Assembly (NCBI RefSeq): GCF_014698835.1
Contig: NZ_JACJTU010000002.1
Location: 294,333 to 358,332, forward strand
Direction: 5' to 3'
Source: Nostoc paludosum FACHB-159
Lineage (GTDB): Bacteria; Cyanobacteriota; Cyanobacteriia; Cyanobacteriales; Nostocaceae
DNA length: 64,000 nucleotides
Each line of letters begins with the position of its first letter. The first letter of the stretch is position 1. The notes beneath the pieces were generated by a model that did not search any database, had not been told where the DNA came from, and worked only from the letters and a program-made list of their open reading frames with translations. Below are positions 1 through 8,257 of the stretch, piece by piece. The position numbers and the translations under genes were made by a program.

Positions 1-228
1 ACGCATATTGCTTTTAGTGTTCCTGAAAAAGAGTTTCAAAAATATAGCGATCGTCTGATTTCTCTGGGTGTGGAAAAGTGGAAGGAAAATATTAGTGAGG
101 GGGAATCGTTATATATTTTTGACCCAGATTTTCATAAGTTGGAATTGCATGTGGGTGATTTGTTTTCTCGAATTGCTGCAACTAGAGAAGTTCCTTATGA
201 AGGTATGGAGTTTTTTGGGTGTGGTTAA
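1..228 (+). CDS. FosA-like glutathione/thiol transferase, 3' part (cut by window edge)
   Basis: The frame is open from base 1 to the TAA at 226-228, giving 75 residues without a start codon. The tail reads FDPDFHKLELHVGDL, then SRIAATREVPYEGMEFF. This matches the C-terminal end of FosA-type vicinal-oxygen-chelate enzymes, where the Glu of the HKLELHVG stretch is a metal ligand and the following Arg contacts the phosphonate. FosA enzymes open the epoxide of fosfomycin, itself a phosphonate, with a thiol. It lies 67 bp upstream of phnM1 in the same direction, so it probably belongs to the phosphonate cluster. The true substrate is unknown; another VOC-fold enzyme is possible. The family call is good, fosfomycin resistance is only inferred. 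Confidence 0.7.
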   Translation, partial: THIAFSVPEKEFQKYSDRLISLGVEKWKENISEGESLYIFDPDFHKLELHVGDLFSRIAATREVPYEGMEFFGCG

Positions 229-242
229 TTATTTTTATCACC

Positions 243-257
243 CAGAGGCGCAGAGAG
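243..257 (+). repeat. Left copy of inverted repeat flanking phnM1
   Basis: CAGAGGCGCAGAGAG lies here and its exact reverse complement lies at 1525-1539, so phnM1 is bracketed by a perfect 15-bp inverted pair. The same motif occurs in degenerate form inside the miniature elements at 45773 and 52841, so it is a dispersed repeat. Confidence 0.7.
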
Positions 258-295
258 GAAAGAGAGATTAAAGAGAATATGATTTAGTAAGAATA

Positions 296-1501
296 ATGCA
301 AAATATTCAAGAATTAACAACATTAACTAAAGGTAAGATTGCGATTCAGGGGGCAGATGTGCTGGCTCCAGAGGGTTGGATTAAAGATGCAACTGTTTTA
401 ATTGAAGATGGGCGGTTTATTAGTATTGATGGGGGGAGTAGTCCTCAGGGGTTTGATTTTGTCAATGCTCAAGGACTCCAGATGTTGCCAGGAATTGTGG
501 ATTTGCATGGCGATGCTTTTGAAAGGATGATTTGCCCTCGTCCTGGAGTTAACTTTCCTTTATCAATGGCGATCGCTGAAAATGACCGGAATCTTTTGGC
601 TGCTGGAATTACGACTTTTTTCTGTTCAATTACTGACTCTTATGAACCGGGTTTGCGAAGTCGAGATTCAGCTCGGGCTTTGATTGAGTTTATTTTGGAA
701 ACGGGAAAGCAGGTTTTAAGTTGCAATCATCGAATTCATATTAGACATGAAGAAGCAAATACAAAAGGGCATGAAGAATTATGTGATTGGCTGATATCTG
801 GTCGCATTCAACTTTTGTCGATTAATGACCATTTGCCACCTGCTGGAGATGAGCAAATGTTAAGCCGATACCTCAATGGTTTACGGCGACGAATATCTAT
901 GTCTGACGAAGAAATTAAAGAATTTATCGCCCAAGTACAAGAACGGCGAGACGAGGGATACAAACAAGTAGAGGAATTAGTTAAGCTTGCTCATACTTAC
1001 AATATTCCCTTAGCTTCTCATGATGATGATTGTGAAGAAAAGGTAGCAGAAAGTAAACGCCGTCAGGTTGCGATCGCCGAATTTCCTGGGAGTATTGCTT
1101 TAGCTGCCCAATCCCGTGCCTATGGTGCAGCAGTCCTCATGGGTGCGCCGAACTTAGTGCGGGGTGGTTCCCATGTCGGCTACATGAGTGTGGCGGAAGC
1201 CGCTAAAAATCATGTCTTGGATTGCCTTTGCTCAGATTACCACTATCCTTCCTTATTTCATGCACCCTTTAAAGTAGCTGAATTAGGCTTGATGAGTTTT
1301 GAACAAGCATGGACGCTAGTTTCTAGCCGTCCAGCAGCAGCAGCCGGAATTAGCGATCGCAAAGGCAAAATCTCTCCTGGGTTAGATGCAGATTTCTTGT
1401 TGATATCCCCCAATAATTCTTTACCTACTGCGATCGCATCTGTCTACATCAAAGGACAAGAAGTAGCCCGCTATCCAATTAAATACTTACAGCAATCCTA
1501 A
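296..1501 (+). CDS. phnM: PhnM-like amidohydrolase, divergent copy (phnM1)
   Basis: 401 residues of the PhnM amidohydrolase family, which removes diphosphate from alpha-D-ribose 1-methylphosphonate 5-triphosphate to give the substrate of C-P lyase. Typical features are LPGIVDLHGD near residues 64-73, a conserved CPRPGV, HRIHIRHE, LASHDDD (metal site), and the block LMGAPNLVRGGSH. The first metal motif reads LHGDAFER instead of the usual LHTDNLER found in the second copy at 5175, so this is a divergent paralogue and may take another substrate. It starts at ATG 296, follows the fosA-like gene and precedes the HD gene at 1578. It is flanked by a perfect 15-bp inverted repeat (243-257 and 1525-1539). 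Family assignment is firm; exact substrate is not. Confidence 0.85.
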   Translation: MQNIQELTTLTKGKIAIQGADVLAPEGWIKDATVLIEDGRFISIDGGSSPQGFDFVNAQGLQMLPGIVDLHGDAFERMICPRPGVNFPLSMAIAENDRNLLAAGITTFFCSITDSYEPGLRSRDSARALIEFILETGKQVLSCNHRIHIRHEEANTKGHEELCDWLISGRIQLLSINDHLPPAGDEQMLSRYLNGLRRRISMSDEEIKEFIAQVQERRDEGYKQVEELVKLAHTYNIPLASHDDDCEEKVAESKRRQVAIAEFPGSIALAAQSRAYGAAVLMGAPNLVRGGSHVGYMSVAEAAKNHVLDCLCSDYHYPSLFHAPFKVAELGLMSFEQAWTLVSSRPAAAAGISDRKGKISPGLDADFLLISPNNSLPTAIASVYIKGQEVARYPIKYLQQS

Positions 1502-1524
1502 ATTCTTTATAACCGCTCAATCTT

Positions 1525-1539
1525 CTCTCTGCGCCTCTG
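1525..1539 (-). repeat. Right copy of inverted repeat flanking phnM1
   Basis: CTCTCTGCGCCTCTG is the exact reverse complement of 243-257. It sits in the 76-bp gap between phnM1 and the HD-domain gene. Confidence 0.7.
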
Positions 1540-1577
1540 CATGAGCTAAATCTACCTCACAATCTAAACACAAAAAA

Positions 1578-2165
1578 ATGATTGCCACAATTGAAACCAT
1601 TATTCAGCTATTTACCGAAAAAGGTTCCCAGTTATATGGCGCTGAAGCTGTCAGCCAGCTAGAACATGCACTGCAATGCGCCACCTTAGCTCAAAACGCA
1701 GGTGAAAGCAATGAATTGATTACTGCTTGTCTGCTCCATGATGTAGGGCATCTCATCCATAACTTAGGGGATAACGCCGCTACCAGAGGCATCGATGACC
1801 GTCATGAATATCGAGCCATACCCCTACTAAATAAGATGTTTGCACCGGCAGTCACAGAACCAATTCGTCTTCATGTCGCCGCCAAACGTTATCTGTGCCA
1901 AGTTAATTCTGAGTATTGGTCAACTCTCTCAAGTGGTTCTGTGCGTAGCTTAGAACTGCAAGGAGGTAAGTTTTCTCCTGAAGCAGCCGAGACTTTCATT
2001 TCTCAACCTTATGCCGAAGATGCCGTCAAGCTAAGAATTTATGACGACCAAGCAAAAGTAGCTAACCTGCAAACCCCAGATTTAAACCACTTCATTCCAT
2101 CTCTTAATGCCTGTTTGCATTCACGCACCTTACCCCAGACATCACCAATAAACAGCAAAAATTAA
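1578..2165 (+). CDS. PhnZ-like HD-domain protein of phosphonate operons
   Basis: 195 residues with an HD-superfamily core: H30, then CLLHDVGH (H54, D55, H58), H76, H99 and a late YDDQAK (D156-D157). This is the phosphonate-operon-associated HDIG type. Members such as PhnZ are mixed-valent diiron oxygenases that split the C-P bond of 2-amino-1-hydroxyethylphosphonate. A Tyr and Glu ahead of the first His (Y20 and E23) resemble the PhnZ gating pair as I recall it. No PhnY-type 2-oxoglutarate oxygenase is visible in the window. It lies between phnM1 and phnJ, only 2 bp before phnJ, so it is co-transcribed with the lyase. The oxygenase role is inferred. Confidence 0.75.
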   Translation: MIATIETIIQLFTEKGSQLYGAEAVSQLEHALQCATLAQNAGESNELITACLLHDVGHLIHNLGDNAATRGIDDRHEYRAIPLLNKMFAPAVTEPIRLHVAAKRYLCQVNSEYWSTLSSGSVRSLELQGGKFSPEAAETFISQPYAEDAVKLRIYDDQAKVANLQTPDLNHFIPSLNACLHSRTLPQTSPINSKN

Positions 2166-2167
2166 CA

Positions 2168-3037
2168 ATGGAAAACATGCCCAGTCCTCAGTCCCCCGAA
2201 ACAGGTTTCAACTTCGCCTACCTAGACGAGCAAACCAAACGCTCAATTCGTCGCGCCTTACTTAAAGCCGTTGCTATTCCAGGACATCAAATTCCCTTTT
2301 CTTCTAGAGAAATGCCCATGTCTTACGGTTGGGGAACTGGTGGAATTCAGGTAACAGCCTCCGTTATTGGTCAAACCGATGTGCTAAAAGTGATTGACCA
2401 AGGAGCAGACGACACAACCAACGCAGTTAACATTCGCCGCTTCTTCAAAAAAGTTTGTGGCGTGCAAACAACAGAACAAACTCAAGCAGCAACCTTAATT
2501 CAGACACGCCACCGCATACCAGAAACACCACTGCGAGAAGGGCAAATTTTGGTTTACCAAGTACCAATTCCCGAACCCCTACGCTGGCTAGAACCTTCAT
2601 CTGTTGAAACGGGTAAAATGCACGCCCTAGAAGAATACGGCTCAATGTACGTCAAACTTTATGAAGATATCACCACACACGGACACATTGCCACATCCTA
2701 CGACTACCCGGTGATGGTACACGATCGCTATTTAATGAGTCCTAGCCCAATCCCGCGCTTTGATAATCCTAAAATGCAGATGAATCCTGCACTCCAGTTA
2801 TTTGGCGCCGGCAGAGAAAAGCGCATATATGCAATCCCCCCCTATACCAAAGTCAAAAGCCTCGACTTTGAAGATCATCCCTTCACCATAGAACGTTGGG
2901 ACAAAGCTTGTGAGCTATGTAGTTCTACGGAAAGCTATTTAGATGAAGTAGTAATTGATGACCAAGGCGGCAGGATGTGGATTTGCTCGGATACAGACTA
3001 CTGTCAGGGGCAGAGGGACAGGGGGGCAGGGGAGTGA
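2168..3037 (+). CDS. phnJ: C-P lyase catalytic subunit PhnJ
   Basis: 289 residues. PhnJ is the radical SAM enzyme that cleaves the C-P bond of ribose 1-methylphosphonate 5-phosphate, acting with PhnG, H and I. The cysteine set is complete: C248, C251, C273 and C279, in the order C-x2-C-x21-C-x5-C, corresponding to three cluster ligands and the thiyl-radical cysteine. YGWGTGGIQ and SYDYPVMVHDRYLMSP are also typical. The last ten residues (QGQRDRGAGE) are encoded by G-rich repeat DNA rather than conserved sequence, and the TGA stop shares its final A with the first unit of the 21-bp array that follows. PhnG, H and I are not in the window and are expected upstream. Confidence 0.95.
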   Translation: MENMPSPQSPETGFNFAYLDEQTKRSIRRALLKAVAIPGHQIPFSSREMPMSYGWGTGGIQVTASVIGQTDVLKVIDQGADDTTNAVNIRRFFKKVCGVQTTEQTQAATLIQTRHRIPETPLREGQILVYQVPIPEPLRWLEPSSVETGKMHALEEYGSMYVKLYEDITTHGHIATSYDYPVMVHDRYLMSPSPIPRFDNPKMQMNPALQLFGAGREKRIYAIPPYTKVKSLDFEDHPFTIERWDKACELCSSTESYLDEVVIDDQGGRMWICSDTDYCQGQRDRGAGE

Positions 3038-3350
3038 ATATCAAAGATTCATCGCCGAATATCAAAGATTCATCGCCGAATATCAAAGATTCACCGCCGA
3101 ATATCAAAGGTTCATCGCCGAATATCAAAGATTCATCGCCGAATATCAAAGGTTCACCGCCGAATATCAAAGGTTCACCGCCGAATATCAAAGGTTCACC
3201 GCCGAATATCAAAGGTTCACCGCCGAATATCAAAGGTTCATCGCCGAATATCAAAGGTTCATCGCCGAATATCAAAGGTTCACCGCCGAATATCAAAGGT
3301 TCACCGCCGAATATCAAAGGTTCATCGCCGAATATCAAAGGTTCATCGCC
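3037..3350 (+). repeat. 21-bp tandem array, 15 copies, between phnJ and phnK
   Basis: Fifteen contiguous units of 21 bp, written in two halves AATATCAAAG + RTTCAYCGCCG; the last unit lacks its final base. Only two positions vary, both by transition (A/G at base 11, T/C at base 16). Copies 1-5 are mostly A type and copies 6-15 all G type, as if the array grew by local duplication. As 21 is seven codons, copy changes keep frame, and all three + frames stay open through it. There are no spacers, so it is not CRISPR. Confidence 0.97.
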
Positions 3351-3462
3351 AATGCCCAATTCCCAATGCCCAATGCCCCATACTTCTCTACGAGAGGCTG
3401 CGCCAACGACTACGCTCAGGACAAGCTCAGTACAAGTGCCCAATGCCCTATACCCAATACCC
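3351..3462. repeat. STRR-like and palindromic repeat DNA before phnK
   Basis: Tandem seven-base-type units (CCCAATG, CCCCATA variants) flank a short palindromic piece, CTCTACGAGAGGCTGCGCC, of a kind scattered through Nostoc-type genomes. It holds no gene and directly precedes the phnK start. Confidence 0.6.
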
Positions 3463-3463
3463 T

Positions 3464-4237
3464 ATGACTAAACCTCTTTTACAAGTTCACCAATTGAGTA
3501 AATCTTACGGCGCAATTAAAGCGTGCGATCGCATTTGCTTTGATTTATATCCTGGGCAAGTTCTGGGTATCGTCGGCGAATCGGGGTCGGGTAAGTCTAG
3601 TTTGCTCGGTGCGATCGCCAACCATTTCCCCATTGACCAAGGTAATGTTACTTATACAACTCGTAGCCAAGAAGACTTAGAAATTACTCGACTTCCCGAA
3701 CCTCAACGCCGCCGATTGATGCGAACTGAGTGGGGTTTTGTCCAGCAAAATCCCCGTGATGGTTTGCGAATGAAAGTGAGTGCAGGAGCGAATATTGGCG
3801 AAAGGCTGCTAGATGTTGGCGTGCGGCACTACGGCAATATTCGCGATGAAGCTGCTCACTGGTTGCGACAAGTGGAAATCGATCCAGCGCGGATGGATGA
3901 TTTACCAGTAACTTTTTCTGGAGGTATGCAGCAAAGATTACAACTAGCTCGTGTATTAGTGACACGTCCCCGGCTGATATTAATGGATGAACCAACTGGA
4001 GGACTTGATGTATCAGTGCAAGCGCGGTTATTAGACTTATTGCGATCGCTAGTGCGAAATTTTCATCTCAGCGTCATTGTAGTCACACACGATATAGGTG
4101 TTGTCAGGCTGCTAGCCCATCGCTTGCTAGTCATGCAACAAGGGCAAGTAGTGGAATCAGGTTTAACTGACCAAGTACTCGACGACCCCCAGCATCCCTA
4201 CACTCAACTATTAGTCAGCGCTGCCTTAACACCATAA
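3464..4237 (+). CDS. phnK: Phosphonate C-P lyase ATPase PhnK
   Basis: 257 residues from ATG 3464. The upstream in-frame ATG at 3443 lies in repeat DNA and is unlikely. ABC-type ATPase with Walker A GESGSGKS (38-45), Q-loop FVQQNPRDGL, signature FSGGMQQR (151-158), Walker B LILMDEP (171-177) and switch His in VVTHD. PhnK docks on the C-P lyase core complex (PhnGHIJ) and is needed for phosphonate breakdown rather than for import. It is close in sequence to oligopeptide-type ATPases, but its position between phnJ and phnL fixes the assignment. It is separated from phnJ by the 21-bp array and STRR DNA. Confidence 0.92.
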   Translation: MTKPLLQVHQLSKSYGAIKACDRICFDLYPGQVLGIVGESGSGKSSLLGAIANHFPIDQGNVTYTTRSQEDLEITRLPEPQRRRLMRTEWGFVQQNPRDGLRMKVSAGANIGERLLDVGVRHYGNIRDEAAHWLRQVEIDPARMDDLPVTFSGGMQQRLQLARVLVTRPRLILMDEPTGGLDVSVQARLLDLLRSLVRNFHLSVIVVTHDIGVVRLLAHRLLVMQQGQVVESGLTDQVLDDPQHPYTQLLVSAALTP

Positions 4238-4350
4238 CAAGAGGATGGGGAAGTGTGGGGAGTGTGGGGGGATAGGGGAGAAAGATTTCTTGCCACACCT
4301 CCCACACCTCCCACACTTTCTGTTCAACCCGTGCCCAATCCCCAGTAACA
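4238..4350. repeat. G/C-skewed inverted repeat between phnK and phnL
   Basis: The gap holds GTGTGGGGAGTGTGGGG on one side of an AT-rich centre and repeated CCCACACCTCCCACAC on the other, which can fold into a long imperfect hairpin. It belongs to the dispersed palindromic repeats of this genome and may attenuate transcription within the operon. Confidence 0.6.
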
Positions 4351-5085
4351 ATGCAATCATTAAATAATCATCGCCATCTTTCCACTAACATTTCTACCAA
4401 CACCGTTTTGCAAGTAGAAAATCTGCGAAAAGGTTTTACTTTGCATCAGCAAGGAAGCGTTCGCCTATCAGTTTTAGAAGGATTATCCCTGAGTGTGAAT
4501 GCTGGGGAATGTCTAGCTTTATCTGGGCCTTCTGGTTCCGGGAAGTCTACTTTGATGCGCTGTTTATATGGTAACTATCGCGCTGATAGCGGCTCAATTT
4601 GGGTAAAGCATGGAGGAAATTGGGTTGATTTGTGTCAACTTCTGCCCCATGAACTGTTAGCGGTGCGGCAGAAAACCATAGGATATGTCAGCCAGTTTTT
4701 ACGAGTGATTCCCAGAGTTCCCGCCCTAGAAGTTGCCGCAGAACCACTGATGGAATTAGGGATAAAAACAGAAGTTGCTTTTGACAAAGTAAAAGAATTA
4801 TTTCATCGTCTCAACCTACCAGAACGTTTATGGAAACTCTCCCCCACCACGTTTTCTGGAGGCGAAAAGCAACGGGTTAATCTCGCCCGCGCCCTGTGTG
4901 TAAACTATCCGATTTTGCTACTCGATGAACCTACATCAGCCCTAGATGCTACGAATCGCCAAGTAGTCATAGAACTTCTCCAAGAACACAAAGCAGCTGG
5001 CTGTGCTTTAGTTGGAATTTTTCACGATCAAGAAGTGCAAATGCAACTCTGTAACCGCCAATTAACCTTTGCTAAGGATAATTGA
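4351..5085 (+). CDS. phnL: Phosphonate C-P lyase ATPase PhnL
   Basis: 244 residues, start ATG 4351. ABC-type ATPase with Walker A GPSGSGKS (59-66), the PhnL-like block GYVSQFLRVIPRVPALEVAAE after the Q-loop, signature FSGGEKQRVN (168-177), Walker B ILLLDEP (188-194) and FHDQEV at the switch His. PhnL belongs with PhnK to the C-P lyase machinery. In Escherichia coli it is linked to methylphosphonate triphosphate synthesis by PhnI, G, H and L. It lies 113 bp after phnK and 89 bp before phnM2. The first 18 residues, rich in Asn, Ser and Thr, lie outside the usual domain. Confidence 0.92.
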   Translation: MQSLNNHRHLSTNISTNTVLQVENLRKGFTLHQQGSVRLSVLEGLSLSVNAGECLALSGPSGSGKSTLMRCLYGNYRADSGSIWVKHGGNWVDLCQLLPHELLAVRQKTIGYVSQFLRVIPRVPALEVAAEPLMELGIKTEVAFDKVKELFHRLNLPERLWKLSPTTFSGGEKQRVNLARALCVNYPILLLDEPTSALDATNRQVVIELLQEHKAAGCALVGIFHDQEVQMQLCNRQLTFAKDN

Positions 5086-5131
5086 TCGCAAATTCAAAAT
5101 AATCGTAGCTTGGGCTTACCGTTTGAAAATT

Positions 5132-5166
5132 CCATGCCCCATGCCCCATGCCCCATGCCCCATGCC
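5132..5166 (+). repeat. STRR: five CCATGCC heptamers
   Basis: Five tandem seven-base units CCATGCC just before phnM2. They create spurious in-frame ATG codons upstream of the real start at 5175. Confidence 0.85.
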
Positions 5167-5174
5167 CAAATCCT

Positions 5175-6311
5175 ATGAATGAGCAAGTATACACAAATTA
5201 TCGCCTCCAACTTCCCCATGAGGAAGTGCTGGGTACGCTTGTAGTGCGAGATGGATTGATTGCTGACATTCAGCCAGGAGTTGTTACTCATGGGTTGAAT
5301 GGTCAAGGAGATTATCTCATGCCTGGGTTGATTGAACTGCACACGGACAATTTAGAACGCTGTGTATCTCCGCGTCCGGGAATTCGCTGGCCTTTGGAAG
5401 CAGCAGCAATTCACCATGACCGAGATTTAGCTAGTGCTGGAGTGACAACTGTATGTGATGCGATCGCCATTGGTGACATAGCTGTTGGTTCCCCACGTTT
5501 AACTAATTTTGCCCCGATGATTGATATTATCTGTCGCGGGCAAAAAGCTGGACGCTTTTGTGTGGAACACCGGATTCACCTACGTTGCGAACTGGCATAC
5601 GATAAGGCTTATGAAATTACCGCACAATATATAGACAATCCGCTGTTATCGTTAATTTCTCTAATGGATCATACCCCTGGTCAGCGGCAGTTTGTCCGTT
5701 TAGACAAGTTCAAACAATATTACATGGGCAAACACGGAGCCACACCAGAGGAAATTGATGATTTCATCGTGGTTCGTCACCAACAACAACAAATATATGC
5801 ACAAAAAAACCGCGCGGCTTTGGTGGAAATCGCCACAGCCAAAGGTATTTCCTTAGCCAGTCACGATGATGCAACAGTGGAACATGTTCAGGAAGCGGTA
5901 CGAGATGGAGTAGTAATAGCCGAGTTTCCTACCACTTTAGAAGCAGCAAAAACAGCCCACAGTTTTGGACTGCAAGTTTTGATGGGTGCGCCTAATCTAG
6001 TTTTGGGCGGTTCTCATTCTGGTAATGTTTCGGCGATGGAATTGGTTTTGCAAAATTTAGTCCATGTTATTTCTTCTGACTACGTTCCCCAAAGCCTGCT
6101 GCAAGCTATCTTTCTCATTGCTGACAAAACTGGTAAGCCAATTTATGAAGCGATGCAATTATTTACCAGTAATCCAGCGAAAGCTATTCACCTATTTGGC
6201 GATCGCGGTAGTCTCGAACTAGGTAAACGAGCTGATGCGATAGCTGTTCATTATGATGGTGTAGTCCCACGCTTGACTGCAACTATCTGTCAAGGTCGTC
6301 GAGTCAGTTAA
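5175..6311 (+). CDS. phnM: PhnM, ribose 1-methylphosphonate 5-triphosphate diphosphatase (phnM2)
   Basis: 378 residues. ATG 5175 is preferred over ATG 5148, which lies inside heptamer repeats. It carries the canonical PhnM motif LMPGLIELHTDNLER (48-62) followed by PRPG, then HRIHLRCE, LASHDDATVEH, AEFPTTLEAA and LMGAPNLVLGGSHSGN, with a late SSDYVP. The enzyme releases diphosphate from the triphosphate intermediate to make the PhnJ substrate. This copy is the orthodox one; the copy at 296 is divergent. It is the last gene of the visible phn cluster, and no PhnN or PhnP follows. Confidence 0.93.
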   Translation: MNEQVYTNYRLQLPHEEVLGTLVVRDGLIADIQPGVVTHGLNGQGDYLMPGLIELHTDNLERCVSPRPGIRWPLEAAAIHHDRDLASAGVTTVCDAIAIGDIAVGSPRLTNFAPMIDIICRGQKAGRFCVEHRIHLRCELAYDKAYEITAQYIDNPLLSLISLMDHTPGQRQFVRLDKFKQYYMGKHGATPEEIDDFIVVRHQQQQIYAQKNRAALVEIATAKGISLASHDDATVEHVQEAVRDGVVIAEFPTTLEAAKTAHSFGLQVLMGAPNLVLGGSHSGNVSAMELVLQNLVHVISSDYVPQSLLQAIFLIADKTGKPIYEAMQLFTSNPAKAIHLFGDRGSLELGKRADAIAVHYDGVVPRLTATICQGRRVS

Positions 6312-6534
6312 ATGAAAAAGCTAGAAGCCAGATTTCAGCAATGCTTGAAGTGGCGCACTGGAATCTTTGACAAATTTTTAGAATAAAACAGGGAACACGA
6401 AAGACCAACTCTAAACAGCAAACAAGATAGCTAAAACCATAGGTTGTTTGGTAGAAACATTCAATAAAAGTTTGACATCAGTTATCAGTTATCAGTTATC
6501 AGTAGTAAATGATAACTTATAGCTGATTGAAACT
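6312..6534. other. Intergenic spacer after phnM2 with TCAGTTA heptamers
   Basis: No gene is visible. Three and a half TCAGTTA units lie at 6478-6503. It separates the + strand phn cluster from a convergent gene, so termination may occur here. Confidence 0.6.
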
Positions 6535-7215
6535 TTAATAAATCACTAAGTTTGCTGTTTCTACTTCTTCTTTCGCTAAAGCCAATGCCTGATAAGCAGT
6601 TTTAAACCTAGTCTCATCTGTAAATTTCTGGCCAAACCGCTTTAAATAAGCTTCCAGATATCTAATGCGTAAGTGTGGGTCAGCCGGACTTTGAAGAAAA
6701 GGCAAGTCTGCTTCAACCATAAATCGGATAGCTAACAAAGGTACAGGGCTACGTAGTGGACGGAAGTCTGGGTTGTGTAAACCCGGACTTTGATTGCGTT
6801 TATGAAATTCTCCAATCATTAGTCCTGATTCGACAAACAAAGGTTTAAGTTTTTGTTGTATATTATCTATGCTTTTAGTAGCATCTTCTATATGGATGTC
6901 AGGAAATATTAGCAAAAAAGCTTTACTAAGTTTTAATTCATGTTCTTTAACATCCATCTCTAGAAAGATATCTCGATAGCGTTTGACAATATTTTCTATT
7001 TGTTCTGGATACAAGTCTTTCGTGCGAATAACTGCCAAACGAATATTGTTAGATCTTAGAGAGTGGGGTACAAAAGGACAAACTGCACCCGGTCTTCCTA
7101 AATGAGGATGAGGTCTTCCTAAAAAATTTTTAACCCAATCTAAAATTTGAATGAAGTAGGGAAGGTCTTCGTTTTCCTGAAGTTGTTCAATTTCAATAGG
7201 TGTATAGAGTTGCAT
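6535..7215 (-). CDS. Hypothetical protein, possibly DUF6875-like
   Basis: 226 residues starting at ATG 7215, soluble, with no signal peptide or membrane segment. Residues about 29-52 contain FLGRPHPHLGRPGAVCPFVP, a striking Gly/Pro/His-rich block with a single Cys. Later come FLLIFPDIHIEDA and GLMIGEFHKRNQSPGLHNPDF, then RSPVPLLAIRFMVEADLPFL. I recall this arrangement from a family of unknown function (DUF6875) found near biosynthetic genes, but cannot confirm it here. The nearest genes are unrelated, and about 1 kb of non-coding DNA lies upstream. No function is proposed. Confidence 0.65.
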   Translation of the reverse strand: MQLYTPIEIEQLQENEDLPYFIQILDWVKNFLGRPHPHLGRPGAVCPFVPHSLRSNNIRLAVIRTKDLYPEQIENIVKRYRDIFLEMDVKEHELKLSKAFLLIFPDIHIEDATKSIDNIQQKLKPLFVESGLMIGEFHKRNQSPGLHNPDFRPLRSPVPLLAIRFMVEADLPFLQSPADPHLRIRYLEAYLKRFGQKFTDETRFKTAYQALALAKEEVETANLVIY

Positions 7216-8257
7216 TAGCGTCAGTCAAGTGTAGTAATTGTTAAATGCTGAATTCAAATTCATTTGATGATGCTATCTGATAGCTGAATCAATTTTTATC
7301 TAAAAAATCAGCCTTCATGATGTTGCATTTTGGGCTGATTTGTAATTATTACCAGATAAAAATCGTTTTAATATTTCGTGCGATTCAATTTAGAGAAATG
7401 CACATAGCTAAAAATATATTTCAGCCTCAAGTAATTTATTTGTGAGCATCATTTGTAGTATTATGGAAAATATTTTTATTTTTTTTGACCTTATCCCCCT
7501 GCCTTTTTAGCCCTTAAAAGCTAATAATATTTTTAACAAAAGTATTATAAAGTTAATATCTAAGTGTTTAGTTTTATTGTAAAAATTTAGTATAGATTTT
7601 CAAATACTGATAGTATGTAGCGTAAAATATCAGTATTCTTACTTTAAGAGTAAGTATTTTAGTTAAAATTTGAATATTCTTAGAATCAGGGATAATTTGT
7701 GATTACAAAGACTTACAAGCGCTGATAATACAGAAATGTAGAAAAGCAGAAAGTTGCGATCGCAAGTGATTATCTCAACTTCATACAAGCTATAAATATG
7801 TACATACTTAGTATTATTTTATAGTCAAAAGTTTTGGTATTTAATTTACAGCAGATTGGAGATTAGTAGGGAACATTGTTGCATCCCTACGCGTATATGT
7901 CATTTACCTGAAAAATACTGTAAATAGACAATTGAGGATGATATTATTAACCTGCTAAAACAATCACAGGTTAAAAGTTAAATTTTCTCTTTACCAGCAG
8001 CTTTATGAATCCAATAAGCTCCAGTTATATTAGCACTTAGATGTGATTTGTACAGTTATTTATACCCTCAAGGAATAAACAAAGGGCAATAGCAAAAGTA
8101 TTCATTGCCTATTGCCTTTTTCCTTCAGATGTAAGTAATTTTTTGCACACAATCAAATCGGATTCATTTGTCATTTTTCATTAGCAAAAGGCAAATGAGA
8201 AAAGACAAAGATTAAAAATTAATTTCTGGAACTACATGTCTGCCCAACTACAAAGGG
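7216..8257. other. Long AT-rich intergenic region
   Basis: About 1 kb with no convincing ORF on either strand. It is strongly AT-rich with poly-T and poly-A runs and one HIP1 site. The only clear structure is the hairpin at 8081-8120. Promoters for the gene ending at 6535 should lie in its left part. Confidence 0.6.
8081..8121 (-). terminator. Rho-independent-type hairpin downstream of the DUF1400 hydrolase
   Basis: GGCAATAG (8085-8092) pairs with CTATTGCC (8109-8116). The outer bases extend the stem as A/T pairs, and a T tract follows on both strands. It lies about 140 bp past the stop of the minus-strand hydrolase and could stop transcription in either direction. Confidence 0.5.

Noticed and set aside
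3037..3350. CRISPR array
   Set aside because: Units are directly contiguous without unique spacers, and there are no cas genes. The same holds for 58945-59154 and 35390-35490.
2925..3471. Three overlapping long ORFs with NIKDSSP-, EYQRFIA- and GDEPLIF-type heptapeptide repeats
   Set aside because: They arise because a 21-bp period is a multiple of three and lacks stops in several frames. The true genes phnJ and phnK flank the array, and no start or homologue supports a repeat protein.
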